DNA of 49,709 nt from Robinsoniella peoriensis (GTDB taxonomy: Bacteria > Bacillota > Clostridia > Lachnospirales > Lachnospiraceae): assembly GCF_042680125.1 (NCBI RefSeq), contig NZ_JBHTNY010000052.1; one strand, written 5' to 3'. Every line of letters starts with the position of its first letter. Position 1 is the first letter of the stretch. The notes below the pieces were generated by a model. That model made no database searches, had not been told where the DNA came from, and saw only the letters and a list, made by a program, of their open reading frames with translations. Positions 40,552 to 49,709 of this stretch are shown here, piece after piece. The position numbers and the translations under genes are program-made.

Positions 40552-42897
40552 TTATTTTATCTGTTCTAAAAATACGAGAATTTCTGCAGCTTCTGCCACC
40601 GGCATTAATACAGTGTCCCTGCCTTCCAAAAATGCATGTGCCCCTTTTACTTCTTTGACCGCCTGATTAACCAGACGAATGCTGTATGGCTTTGCTGATT
40701 CGGTGATGAACTTTATGGTATCCTGATTTTTATCCGCTGTTATTCTTCCATCTAATTTTGCATCTGGTCCATAAACCTCTGCTGATGCATGACCTTTTAA
40801 TGTATATATCTTAAATTCCACGTCCTTGGCATAATCATAATCCGCTCTTGTATCGCAGGCTCCGATCGGAAGAATCGAATTTTCCCGCACCATAAGGGGG
40901 ATACTCAGATAATCCTGCTTCTCTGTTACCCATCTGCCTCCTGTCACTTCTTCTCCTGTCAGATAATTGGTCCAGGTTCCTTCCGGCAGATAATATTCCG
41001 CTATCCCATCTTCCCGAAATACAGGAGCACAAAGCAAATGGCTTCCCAGCATATACTGCCGGTCCAGATAATGGCAGTTCCTGTCATTTGTAAACTCCAG
41101 TACCATACTTCTCATAAGAGGTACTCCGCTTCTTGATGTTTCTACCGCACCCCAAAACAGATATGGCATCAGGCTTGCTTTTAACTTTGTAAAAAACCGA
41201 ACTACATCTACCGCTTCATCATCATAAGCCCAGGGAACCCGGTAGGATGTACTTCCATGGAGGCGGCTGTGGGTTGACAGCAATCCAAAAGCTGCCCAGC
41301 GTTTATAGACATCCGGAGTTGAAGTACTTTCAAATCCACCAATATCATGGCTCCAGTATCCAAAACCGGACATGGTGAGTGACAATCCTCCTCTTAAGCT
41401 TTCTTCCATAGACTCATAGTCAGACCAACAGTCTCCTCCCCAGTGTACCGGGAATTTCTGACCTCCGACCGTAGCGGAGCGGGCAAATAAGACAGCTTCG
41501 CCTTTTCCTCTTTTTTTCTCCAATAATTCATAAACCGTCTTGTTGTAGAGATAAGTATAATAATTATGCATTTTCTCAGGATCAGAACCATCATAGTAAG
41601 CAACATCCGTTGGAATTCGTTCTCCAAAATCTGTTTTAAAACAGTCCACTCCCATATCCAATAGATCTTCCAGTTTATCCTGGAACCAGCTGCATGCCAT
41701 TGGGTTTGTAAAATCCACTGCTGCCATCCCAGGCTGCCACATATCCCACTGCCATACGTCCCCATTTGCGCGCTTAATAAAATATCCCTGTTCCATTCCT
41801 TCGTCGAAAAGTGCCGACTCCTGTCCGATATATGGATTAATCCAGACACATATATTTAATCCCTTTTCTTTTATCCGTCCCAGCATTCCTTCCGGATCCG
41901 GAAAAACGCTGTGATCCCATATGAAATCCGACCAATGGAATTCTTTCATCCAGAAACAGTCAAAGTGAAATACTCTAAGCGGAATCCCTCTTTCTGACAT
42001 ACCGTCAATAAAACTCATTACAGTCTCTTCATCATAATTTGTGGTAAAGGAGGTAGAAAGCCACAGTCCAAAAGTCCAGGGCGCAGGCAGTGACGGTTTT
42101 CCGGTCAGATCCGTATATCGCTTTAGTACTTCTTTCATTTCAGGACCGTTGATTACAAAATAATCCAGAGTCTCGCCGGGTACACTGAATTCTACTTTTG
42201 TCACTTGTTCCGTAGCGGTTTCAAAAGAAACTCTTTCTGGATGATTTACAAAAACACCATATCCCTTATTTGTGAGATAAAAAGGAATATTTTTATAAGA
42301 CTGGTCAGTACTGGTTCCCCCATCCTCATTCCAGATGTCAACAGACTGCCCGTTTTTTACAAAAGGAGTAAAACGCTCACCCATACCGTATACCAGTTCT
42401 CCCACGGACAGGCTTAACTGCTGACGCATATAAGCATCGTCACTCCCCTGATCATAAGCAAATCCATTCCACCGGGTCTTCATATATGCCAGATCTCTGG
42501 AGGCGCTCCCGGTAAGCTTTTCCTCATCCCTTATGTATGTCATAGACCAGTTTTCCTTTGTAATCACCAGTCCAAGACTTCCGCTCTTTACAATCAGCTG
42601 ATCTTCATCTTCAAACACATCCAGTTTCTGCTGATTCTGCAGGTTGAGTTCAAAATCAGGTCCTTTCCTGCATACCCCTTTATGATGCGTTGTCTGTACT
42701 CTGAGAATCTCCGGCATAGGGGAAGAAATCTCCACCGTAAGGTTAATTCCACCCAGGGTATCACCTCTGTGATTAATTCTTCCCGTTGGTGCACATATGG
42801 TAACCTTCTTATCCTCTTTTTTTATAAAATAAGCCTGTTGCGGAGTAAAACACTCACATCCTTCTTTTTGCAGCCAGCATCCATTACTAAATTTCAT
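40552..42897 (-). CDS. yicI: GH31 alpha-xylosidase (YicI-like)
   Basis: 781 residues, cytosolic. Very close in plan to E. coli YicI: nucleophile Asp in GVDCFKTDFGERIPTDVAYY followed by DGSDPEKMHNYY, acid/base Asp in HWGGDCWSDYESM, and MSGFGYWSHDIGGFE. YicI removes alpha-1,6-linked xylose from xyloglucan oligosaccharides (isoprimeverose). AAAAGGAG precedes the ATG. The 5' leader is occupied by a 166-bp inverted-repeat element. Divergent from the YesM/YesN pair, its likely controller. Confidence 0.95.
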   Translation of the reverse strand: MKFSNGCWLQKEGCECFTPQQAYFIKKEDKKVTICAPTGRINHRGDTLGGINLTVEISSPMPEILRVQTTHHKGVCRKGPDFELNLQNQQKLDVFEDEDQLIVKSGSLGLVITKENWSMTYIRDEEKLTGSASRDLAYMKTRWNGFAYDQGSDDAYMRQQLSLSVGELVYGMGERFTPFVKNGQSVDIWNEDGGTSTDQSYKNIPFYLTNKGYGVFVNHPERVSFETATEQVTKVEFSVPGETLDYFVINGPEMKEVLKRYTDLTGKPSLPAPWTFGLWLSTSFTTNYDEETVMSFIDGMSERGIPLRVFHFDCFWMKEFHWSDFIWDHSVFPDPEGMLGRIKEKGLNICVWINPYIGQESALFDEGMEQGYFIKRANGDVWQWDMWQPGMAAVDFTNPMACSWFQDKLEDLLDMGVDCFKTDFGERIPTDVAYYDGSDPEKMHNYYTYLYNKTVYELLEKKRGKGEAVLFARSATVGGQKFPVHWGGDCWSDYESMEESLRGGLSLTMSGFGYWSHDIGGFESTSTPDVYKRWAAFGLLSTHSRLHGSTSYRVPWAYDDEAVDVVRFFTKLKASLMPYLFWGAVETSRSGVPLMRSMVLEFTNDRNCHYLDRQYMLGSHLLCAPVFREDGIAEYYLPEGTWTNYLTGEEVTGGRWVTEKQDYLSIPLMVRENSILPIGACDTRADYDYAKDVEFKIYTLKGHASAEVYGPDAKLDGRITADKNQDTIKFITESAKPYSIRLVNQAVKEVKGAHAFLEGRDTVLMPVAEAAEILVFLEQIK

Positions 42898-42931
42898 AGT
42901 CCGTTCTCCTTTTCAACTCTTATCAAGCATG

Positions 42932-43098
42932 TTAGCGCGTGTTTAAAAAATGCTTTCTGACAGCTGTGCGTCACACGTTGTGGGAGATTTATCCCAAATA
43001 AAGGGCTGGCAGCGGACTGCGTGACCTGAATTCGAGGCAGATATGCCGCAAAGTGGGGCGGGCAGATGGCAGGTATGATTTTTCAAATACACTCTTAG
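42932..43098. repeat. 166-bp inverted-repeat element, type 2, second full copy
   Basis: Strongly matches 22846-23011 across its length (e.g. GCAAAGTGGGGCG and CAGCTGTGCGTCACA), with slightly worn termini. It lies between the GH31 start and a TATAAT at 43104-43109, so GH31 mRNA would carry it in its leader. Confidence 0.85.
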
Positions 43099-43103
43099 AC
43101 CAC

Positions 43104-43171
43104 ATTATAGCGGACTTTTATTTAACCGGATACCATTAGAATTCCAGATAAAACACTCTAAAAATTAGAGT
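43104..43171. promoter_or_regulatory. Divergent GH31-yesM regulatory region
   Basis: A -10-like TATAAT on the minus strand (43104-43109) has no good -35, as expected for an activator-dependent promoter. Upstream lies a perfect palindrome ACTCTAA-3-TTAGAGT (43155-43171), a possible operator. Confidence 0.4.
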
Positions 43172-43301
43172 ATTTTACCTCCAATAATGACGCTGTACGT
43201 GTGTTTTGTTTTGTTGTACAATAAATATAAAGTAATAAATGCCTAAAATTTATAGCAGATACCCCCTTTTTAATGACTTCTCCGGCAGAAAGGATTCACC
43301 C

Positions 43302-45104
43302 ATGAAATTAAAAGACAAACTGCAATCCCTGTTTTCAAAAACCAAAGTTCAAAGACAGCTTTACACCATATTCTTTGCCGCGATCCTGATACCGGTTACG
43401 GTGATTGGGATTATTCTCCTCCTGAATACCCAGAAGCTGTTGACGAATCATTATGAGAACCAGATTGAATCGGACAATCTGCGTATTAAATCCATTATGT
43501 TTGACTTAACAACTAACATTTATAATCTGTCCGAAGATCTCACCTTTGATGCCAATCTGCAAAAACTTCTTGGCACAAATTATCCTTCTCCTGTGGATTC
43601 CCGGACGGCATGCGGTAATTATAAGAGAATCCAATCCATATTGAAAAATGAAACCTCCTTGGCAGATTTAAAGATCTATACTCTTAACAAGACGATTGAA
43701 GACTATGACCGGATTCTGTTTGCATCGGATGAAACCCGGGAAACTGACTGGTTCCAAAAAGCTTCCCGGCAGTCTAATATATTCTGGAAAGTAAAAAAAC
43801 GCACAGACCAATTCTCCAATGAATACTATGAACTGACTTTATACCGGAAAATTCCCCTTCCGGATACGAAAAGCTATGCTGTTCTTGCCATGACAATAAG
43901 TACCAATTACCTGAAAAACAGGATTGAAAACAATACGCTGACTACGATCCTCTCCGTCAATCAGGAGCCTGTATTTTACAGCAGCGACCGCAGCTTAGTA
44001 GGCGCTCCCCTTGGTGTACCAGTTGATTACAGCAACGGCTTTTATCAATATCTGGGAGAAAATGAATTAAACGCTGAAAAATGCCTGAGCGCAGTTTCCA
44101 CACTGACTCCCTATCAGTCGGACGATATCCTGTATCTGACTTCATTGAATTTCCAGGCATATCCCTATATTAATAAGGTCACCCTGACTTATGGCATTAT
44201 CATCCTGCTGATCCTCTTCGTTCCAACAGGGATTATCTATTTATTTACCAAATATTTCAGTGCCCGTGTCGTAATCCTGCGAAGCGCTATGCACCAGGCA
44301 AGTAACGGGGACTATGATATTATTGATTCATTTAAAGGGGATGATGAATTATCAGAAGCCTTTCAGGATCTGAAAGTAATGATTGAAAAAATAAAAGACA
44401 ACGAATCCCAGATGTATGAGGCTCAGATCAAAGAACAGGAAATCACCAACCGGCAGCAGCAAATGGAGTTCAAGATGCTGGCAAGCCAGATCAATCCCCA
44501 CTTCCTCTACAATACACTGGAGACGATCCGCATGAAGTCCCTGACTGCCGGAAACCGTGAAGTAGCTACGGCTATTAAGCTGTTAGGAAAATCCATGCGC
44601 TATGTCCTGGAAAATACCGGTACCTCATCCACCACGCTGAAAAAAGAAATGGACTATATCGAAACCTACCTGTCCATTCAGAAGCTGCGCTTCCATGAAC
44701 GTGTAAATTACAAAATTCAAATTGAACCGGGAACTGATATTTCAGATTTTCAGATACTGCCGCTGCTATTGCAGCCTATTGTTGAAAATGCCATTTTACA
44801 TGGTTTAGAAGGAGTAGAAGAAAATGGACAGATTATTATACACATAGGTACAATGGACGACGAATATCTGTGCATTGATATTTTTGATAATGGGGAAGGC
44901 ATGACTGCACAGGAACTGGAAAAAATGATTTCCAATATTAATAACCATGATAAAGCCTCAGCCGACAGCATCGGGCTTTACAATATCAACCAGCGGATTA
45001 AGCTTTGCTATGGATCCTCTTACGGATTAACGGTTAAAAGCCGCAAAACAGAAGGGACCCTGGTCTCTCTACAGCTTCCGCTCACTAATATACAGGGGGA
45101 ATGA
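43302..45104 (+). CDS. YesM-type sensor histidine kinase
   Basis: About 600 residues: helix 1 (about 19-41), a 240-residue extracellular sensor domain (Cache-like by length), helix 2 (about 290-312), HAMP, then the His_kinase/HATPase pair of the YesM family: QINPHFLYNTLETIRMKSL with the phospho-His, IVENAILHGLEG and DNGEGM. Such kinases sense oligosaccharides. ATG at 43302 has AGAAAGGA upstream; the frame opens 21 codons earlier without a site. It is followed after 3 bases by its response regulator. Confidence 0.93.
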   Translation: MKLKDKLQSLFSKTKVQRQLYTIFFAAILIPVTVIGIILLLNTQKLLTNHYENQIESDNLRIKSIMFDLTTNIYNLSEDLTFDANLQKLLGTNYPSPVDSRTACGNYKRIQSILKNETSLADLKIYTLNKTIEDYDRILFASDETRETDWFQKASRQSNIFWKVKKRTDQFSNEYYELTLYRKIPLPDTKSYAVLAMTISTNYLKNRIENNTLTTILSVNQEPVFYSSDRSLVGAPLGVPVDYSNGFYQYLGENELNAEKCLSAVSTLTPYQSDDILYLTSLNFQAYPYINKVTLTYGIIILLILFVPTGIIYLFTKYFSARVVILRSAMHQASNGDYDIIDSFKGDDELSEAFQDLKVMIEKIKDNESQMYEAQIKEQEITNRQQQMEFKMLASQINPHFLYNTLETIRMKSLTAGNREVATAIKLLGKSMRYVLENTGTSSTTLKKEMDYIETYLSIQKLRFHERVNYKIQIEPGTDISDFQILPLLLQPIVENAILHGLEGVEENGQIIIHIGTMDDEYLCIDIFDNGEGMTAQELEKMISNINNHDKASADSIGLYNINQRIKLCYGSSYGLTVKSRKTEGTLVSLQLPLTNIQGE

Positions 45105-45107
45105 TGT

Positions 45108-46652
45108 ATGAATGTATTAATTGCAGATGATGAATCAGCCGTATTGGAAGGGCTGAAATATATAATTGACTGGCAGGCACTGGGCTTTACCATTTGCGCA
45201 GAGGCAAAAAATGGGGAAGAAACATTGGAAAAAATTTTACGGCTTCAGCCGGAACTGGTTCTTTTGGATATCCGTATGCCCAGACTTTCCGGTCTGGAAG
45301 TGGTTAAACGCTGCCGGGAACAATCCTACAACGGAAAATTCATCATCTTAAGCGGATATTCTGATTTTTCTTATGCCCAGACAGCAATGCGGCATGGCGT
45401 AGACTTCTACCTGACAAAACCAATTGATGAAGATGAACTGGAAAATGCGGTTAAAAGCGTGAGGGATGCCCTACTGGAAGAGCATAAAAATCATACTGTC
45501 ATGCTGCAATACCGTGAAAAAGCCCGGGATACTATTCTGCGGGATCTCCTGCTTAATCAGGTGGATTATTATTCCATTGACTATTCGGACCTCCATCTGG
45601 ACTGCAGTGTATACCAGACAATTATCTATGAAAATTATAACCAGGATACGTTTCAAACCGCCTGGGACTTTGCCAGTCTGTTAAGAGTGACGAATCAGGA
45701 CCATAACTCCTTTGAGCATATTCAGCTGGATGGGCAGGATATTATTCTTTTGAAAGGGGAATTTGCTATAGAACGCTTTGAATATCTGCTTGCCCATTAT
45801 GATAAAAATCCTCAGAAAGGTTCTCCCCTGGACTCTCTTTTTCTGACCTATGGAAGAAAGGTTTACCGCCTGGAACAAGTTTACCTTTCCTTTGGGGATG
45901 CGTTGTCACTCTCAAAGAGACGCTTTTTCTGTGAACAGAACCAGCATGTTCTGGGCTTTTTGCAGCTTCCTCTGGAAGACCAGTTTACCTGGCAGATTAA
46001 ACCGAAAGAATCTGTATCTTATGACCAGCGTCTTGCCGATTATATTAAATCCCACAACCGGGTGCTAATTGCAGATACTTTAAATGAACTGGAACAAAAT
46101 CTGTATTATGCCGTGAACGATGTGACCGGTATCAAACATTTTCTGGCTGATATTTACATACAGATTAAATCCATTCTGACCCATACATACAGCAACATCG
46201 AAATCCCCTTTCCAACCAATGCCGCTATTATAGAACTCATCGAAAACAAATATTACCTCTATGAGATCATACAATTTTTCTCAGAACAATTTGAAATGTG
46301 CATGAACGCCGTAGGAAGCTCTTCCAGCGAGAGTGTCCTGGATGATATCCTGCACTACATCACACATAATTACCGTGAGAACCTGAAGCTGGAATCCATT
46401 GCCCCACTCTTCGGATATAACTCCTCTTATCTGGGAAAAATATTCAATAAAAAAGTCGGCGAAAGCTTCAACTCCTATATCGACCACGTCCGGATCGACT
46501 GCTCAAAAAAACTGCTTCTGGAAAATACCCTGAAAGTATATGAAATCGCAGAACAAGTCGGCTACAAAAATGTAGACTACTTCCACAAGAAATTCAAAAA
46601 ATACGTAGGCATAAGCCCAGCGGAATTCCGAAAAGATCCTGGCAGTTTATAA
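45108..46652 (+). CDS. YesN-type response regulator with AraC output
   Basis: 514 residues. Receiver (VLIADDESAVLEGLKYIIDW, Asp in LLDIRMPRLSG, Lys in YLTKPIDEDE), a central helical region, and a C-terminal AraC double helix-turn-helix (LKLESIAPLFGYNSSYLGKI, then YEIAEQVGYKNVDYFHKKFK with VGISPAEFR). Partners of YesM kinases usually activate adjacent glycoside hydrolase genes. Ends 156 bases from the convergent SGNH gene. Confidence 0.95.
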   Translation: MNVLIADDESAVLEGLKYIIDWQALGFTICAEAKNGEETLEKILRLQPELVLLDIRMPRLSGLEVVKRCREQSYNGKFIILSGYSDFSYAQTAMRHGVDFYLTKPIDEDELENAVKSVRDALLEEHKNHTVMLQYREKARDTILRDLLLNQVDYYSIDYSDLHLDCSVYQTIIYENYNQDTFQTAWDFASLLRVTNQDHNSFEHIQLDGQDIILLKGEFAIERFEYLLAHYDKNPQKGSPLDSLFLTYGRKVYRLEQVYLSFGDALSLSKRRFFCEQNQHVLGFLQLPLEDQFTWQIKPKESVSYDQRLADYIKSHNRVLIADTLNELEQNLYYAVNDVTGIKHFLADIYIQIKSILTHTYSNIEIPFPTNAAIIELIENKYYLYEIIQFFSEQFEMCMNAVGSSSSESVLDDILHYITHNYRENLKLESIAPLFGYNSSYLGKIFNKKVGESFNSYIDHVRIDCSKKLLLENTLKVYEIAEQVGYKNVDYFHKKFKKYVGISPAEFRKDPGSL

Positions 46653-46672
46653 CCGCGGCGCCGTCCCATCCC

Positions 46673-46715
46673 AGATCGTGTTTTAAAATTGCTTTCTGAC
46701 AGCTTTGCTTCATAA
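46673..46715 (+). repeat. Fragment of the type 2 inverted-repeat element
   Basis: GATCGTGTTTTAAAATTGCTTTCTGACAGCT matches the left end of 22846-23011 then stops matching. It lies just after yesN's stop. Confidence 0.65.
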
Positions 46716-46725
46716 ACAAAATACC

Positions 46726-46773
46726 GGAAAGGGTACGGTAAGGGCAGTGACAACGCCCTTTCCGTACCCTTCC
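46726..46773. terminator. Bidirectional hairpin between yesN-type and SGNH genes
   Basis: GGAAAGGGTACGGTAAGGGC pairs almost completely with GCCCTTTCCGTACCCTTCC around a 9-base loop. On the minus strand it is followed by GGTATTTTGTTT, so it terminates the SGNH transcript; the plus side has a weaker T-run. Confidence 0.75.
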
Positions 46774-46808
46774 TATCTTAACAAAGCGTCTTTCCCAACA
46801 TTACCAGC

Positions 46809-47459
46809 TTACTTCCAGGAAAATCCAATTCCGTCTAAAAATGCTTTGGCTACAATCATATGTCCCTGCACATTAGGATGCACACGGTCTCCCGAGATAA
46901 TGTAGGAAGAGAGTTCTTCCAGAAATGCATCTATTTTTTTCTGAACATCAATAAATAACAGCCCGTGTCTGTCTGCGGTTTCTCTGGCAATTTCAGCATA
47001 AGCATCAACCATAGTACGCATTTTATCCTGTCTGTTTGGTTCAATCATAAAAGGGCTCATAATAAAAATTTCTTTTACTTTTGGCTTGGTATCCGTAATT
47101 AATTCATCATACACCCTTTTGTATTCCTCCGGATCCACCAACTCCAACTGCTGCAACGGTCCATCAAAATGTCTCCACACATCGTTAATTCCAATCATGA
47201 CAGATACATAATCCGGTTTTAAATCCAGTACATCCTTTTGCCAGCGTTTCTTCAGATCCACGATTGTATTGCCATTGACCCCTTTATTTACAACCATAAT
47301 GCCGTAAGAAGGTGCAAGTCCTGTCAGACATGCATTTACTAGATTCACATATCCGTCACCATAGGATCCTCCTCCCGCCGGAGTTGCCTCATAGTTTCTT
47401 CCGCAATCTGTTATCGAATCCCCAATCATTACTAATCTGCTTCCTTTTTCCAGTCTCAT
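46809..47459 (-). CDS. SGNH/GDSL esterase
   Basis: 216 residues, cytosolic. Block I MIGDSITDCGRN (Ser), Gly in KGVNGNTI, block III GINDVW (Asn), block V GDRVHPNVQGH (Asp and His). The close spacing with glycosidases suggests a carbohydrate deacetylase. AGGAGG lies 7 bases before the ATG. It follows GH42 by 58 bases. Confidence 0.93.
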   Translation of the reverse strand: MRLEKGSRLVMIGDSITDCGRNYEATPAGGGSYGDGYVNLVNACLTGLAPSYGIMVVNKGVNGNTIVDLKKRWQKDVLDLKPDYVSVMIGINDVWRHFDGPLQQLELVDPEEYKRVYDELITDTKPKVKEIFIMSPFMIEPNRQDKMRTMVDAYAEIARETADRHGLLFIDVQKKIDAFLEELSSYIISGDRVHPNVQGHMIVAKAFLDGIGFSWK

Positions 47460-47517
47460 AAAGTCCTCCTGATTTCCTGTTTTCCTTTTTCCTTTTTCTT
47501 GTTCTTTTTATGTGTCA

Positions 47518-49536
47518 CTAATCCTGCCTTTTTAAGATCATAACTTCCCTGCCCGGCAGCAGGATAAATTCCCCTTCATTATAAACCTGTCCGGTGAGTA
47601 ATTCCAGATATTTTTTCTGGACAGCTATCTTCTCGTCCTCTATACCGTGATTCATCAGGAAGATATAGGATCCGTTCTCATTCCTGCGTTCCGCCGCTTC
47701 TACTTCCCCCGGTGTCTCCATTACAGGATGTATTCCCGCTTCCCTGAGTATTCCCCTTAAGAATCGGCTGTAAAATACATTGTCTGATCTGGTTCCTACA
47801 TAATATGCCATACCTTGTCCAAAAGAATTACTGGTCAAAACAGGAGTTCCCCTGTAACAATCCGATTCATAAACACCAAGTACCTCTGCCCCTTCTGCAT
47901 GGATGATATCACACAGTATTTTCGCCGGATATTTCTCCTGACCAAAAGAAAACCTATTTTCCTCGCCAAAAGGAAGTGCATCCGTCTCTTCTACCCAGAT
48001 CCCTAAAATATCTCTAAGTCTGCCAGGATATCCTCCTGTAATTACCAGGTCATGTTCATCTGCAATACCACTGAAATAAGTTACAATTAATGTTCCTCCT
48101 TTGTCGGTAAAGCTGCGGAGTTTCTCATCCACTCCCGGTTTTGTCATGTAAAGCAGAGGTGCAATCACAACTTTATAATGACTCAGATCCGTCTCGGTTC
48201 CCACAATGTCCGTAGAAATATTCATTTGATGCAGCGCTTCGTAATAGCTGCGGACTTCGTCATAATATTTTAGTTCACAGCTGGGCCCTGCTGAATATTC
48301 CAATGCCCACCAGTTTTCCCAGTCAAAGAGTATCGCCGTTTTTGCCGGTGTCCTGCCGCCCAGCAGTTCGCCGCTCAGCTTCGCCAGTTCTTTTCCAAGA
48401 ACTGCTGCTTCCCTGAACACACGGGTGTGTTCATGCCCTGCATGATCAATCACTGCCCCGTGGAACTTTTCGCATGCCCCGATACTCCTTCTCATCTGAA
48501 AGAACATAACTGCATCTGCTCCATGAGCAATCGCCTGATAACTCCAAAGACGCATGATACCCGGTCTTTTCAGCGCATTATATGCCTGCCAGTTAGTAAC
48601 ACTTGGCGTCTGCTCCATAAGCACAAAAGGATTTCCATCCTTCAGCCCTCTCATACAATCATGGGAAAGCGCCATCTGTGCCTTTGAATCCTGATTGGAC
48701 GGATAGCTGTCCCAGGAGATAAAATCCATTTTTTCAGCCCATTTCCGGTAATCCAGATTCTTATAAAATCCCATCAGGTTTGTTGTAACCGGTATATTCG
48801 GTGTATGCTTTTTAACCGCCTGATACTCTGCTTCAAAGCATCGCTGCATACTTTCGGAATTGAACCTGCGGTAATCCAGAGAGATTCCCTGAAACATGGT
48901 TCGGTCATCCCCAAAATGTTCACTTAGCAAATTGGGCAGTACAATTTCATCCCAGTCATAAAAAGTATGCCCCCAAAACGAAGTATTCCACGCCTGGTTC
49001 AAAGCATCCAGTGTAAAATACTGTTCTTTCAGCCATTCCCGAAATGCCTTCTCGCATTGCCCGCAGTAGCACTCCCCACCGTATTCATTGGATATATGCC
49101 ATGCCACAATATTCTCATAGCCCTGATATCGTTTTGCCAGTTCCTCAGCCAGACGTACCGAATATTTCCGGTATGTGGGACTATTGGGACAGGAATTATG
49201 CCTTCCCCCAAATTTTCGTTTCCTTCCGTCCGACTCTGTGCGCAGAATATCCGGATAACGCTTTGCCATCCATGCAGGATGGGCACCGGTAGACGTAGCC
49301 AGACACACTTTTATACCATTTTTCCTTACCAGTTCCATTATTTTATCCAGGCTGTCAAAACAATAGCTTTCTTCATCCTTCTGAAGCGACGCCCAGTTAA
49401 ATACATTTAACGTAACAATATCAATCCCCGCAAGGGCAAACAGGCGCATATCTTCTTCCCAGACAGTTTCCTCCCACTGCTCCGGATTATAGTCACCGCC
49501 ATACATAATTTTTTCTACTTTATCATTATATGTCAT
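47518..49536 (-). CDS. Glycoside hydrolase family 42 beta-galactosidase
   Basis: 672 residues, cytosolic. Start region MYGGDYNPEQW, acid/base Glu in AWHISNEYGGECYCGQCEKA, with the CxCxxC zinc site, nucleophile Glu in FVLMEQTPSVTNW, then trimerisation and C-terminal beta domains. It probably removes beta-galactose from imported oligosaccharides; some GH42 act on alpha-L-arabinosides. AGGAGG is upstream of the ATG. The end of another palindromic repeat lies just before its leader. Confidence 0.95.
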   Translation of the reverse strand: MTYNDKVEKIMYGGDYNPEQWEETVWEEDMRLFALAGIDIVTLNVFNWASLQKDEESYCFDSLDKIMELVRKNGIKVCLATSTGAHPAWMAKRYPDILRTESDGRKRKFGGRHNSCPNSPTYRKYSVRLAEELAKRYQGYENIVAWHISNEYGGECYCGQCEKAFREWLKEQYFTLDALNQAWNTSFWGHTFYDWDEIVLPNLLSEHFGDDRTMFQGISLDYRRFNSESMQRCFEAEYQAVKKHTPNIPVTTNLMGFYKNLDYRKWAEKMDFISWDSYPSNQDSKAQMALSHDCMRGLKDGNPFVLMEQTPSVTNWQAYNALKRPGIMRLWSYQAIAHGADAVMFFQMRRSIGACEKFHGAVIDHAGHEHTRVFREAAVLGKELAKLSGELLGGRTPAKTAILFDWENWWALEYSAGPSCELKYYDEVRSYYEALHQMNISTDIVGTETDLSHYKVVIAPLLYMTKPGVDEKLRSFTDKGGTLIVTYFSGIADEHDLVITGGYPGRLRDILGIWVEETDALPFGEENRFSFGQEKYPAKILCDIIHAEGAEVLGVYESDCYRGTPVLTSNSFGQGMAYYVGTRSDNVFYSRFLRGILREAGIHPVMETPGEVEAAERRNENGSYIFLMNHGIEDEKIAVQKKYLELLTGQVYNEGEFILLPGREVMILKRQD

Positions 49537-49574
49537 TTTTCCCTCCTAAATTGTAAAATAGTAAGTAAACTTAG

Positions 49575-49709
49575 TTACAAAATTTGGGGTTTAGCTGAGG
49601 AAGGGGACGCCTTGTAGATTTAAGTAGTGCGAGGAAAGAGAAGGGGGCGGACCATGGCAGGCGTTTGGAAGGCTTACCGCAGAACTGGCATTTTCTAACC
49701 TTCCCAGAG
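49575..49709 (+). repeat. Start of another large palindromic element, cut by the window edge
   Basis: AAATTTGGGGTTTAGCTGAG, a worn TTGTAGATTTAAGTAGTG block and CAGAACTGGCATTTTCTAACC all match, in order, the arm of the element at 204-857. Only the left arm is inside the window. Confidence 0.7.

Overview
The window looks like a chromosomal segment of a low-to-mid GC Gram-positive, most likely a gut Lachnospiraceae (Clostridia). This is inferred from strong AAGGAGG-type ribosome binding sites, TTGACA/TATAAT promoters, the family content (DUF4364, TIGR01212 radical SAM, DUF6142, VanZ-like, YesM/YesN two-component pair, class 2 PyrF, PyrK/PyrD type B) and protein sequences that resemble Lachnospiraceae homologues. 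No rRNA, tRNA, CRISPR array, phage or intact transposase gene was seen.

Layout. 1-1000: no gene, but a nested set of palindromic repeats. 1002-7060: a MerR regulator, then a leftward block gntR-clpC-(conserved small protein)-radA. 7182-12450: leftward purE-purM-purN-purD plus a signal-peptide/cadherin-like/TM/Gln-rich protein, with an 18-bp tandem repeat between purN and purD. 12585-15940: galK divergent from an AraC regulator, then an Rpn-type nuclease. 16417-20078: M29-type aminopeptidase, HD hydrolase, DUF6142, VanZ-like and an unlisted 50-residue membrane protein. 20120-25480: leftward pyrC-pyrF-pyrK-pyrD-pyrE operon, with two miniature inverted-repeat elements inserted between pyrF and pyrK and a duplicated RBS/hairpin segment between pyrK and pyrD.

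26048-37952: rightward radical SAM-DUF4364-response regulator-histidine kinase-ABC ATPase-FtsX permease, facing a second, leftward response regulator-kinase-ATPase-permease set, so that two regulator/transporter modules are mirror images. Both have a terminator-like hairpin between kinase and ATPase genes. In the second module the response regulator and kinase genes appear to have been fused by a small deletion.

38060-49536: a glycan locus. GH3 and GH31 (alpha-xylosidase-like) genes diverge from a YesM/YesN sensor/AraC regulator, which converges on an SGNH esterase and a GH42 beta-galactosidase. The enzyme set (alpha-xylosidase, beta-galactosidase, beta-glucosidase, esterase) fits xyloglucan or related oligosaccharides; no transporter for them lies in the window.

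The most unusual content is non-coding: several families of small palindromic or inverted-repeat elements (about 165 bp and 400+ bp, often bounded by CTAG) inserted in leaders, operons and at gene ends, and short tandem arrays of 18 bp and 13 bp next to start or stop codons.
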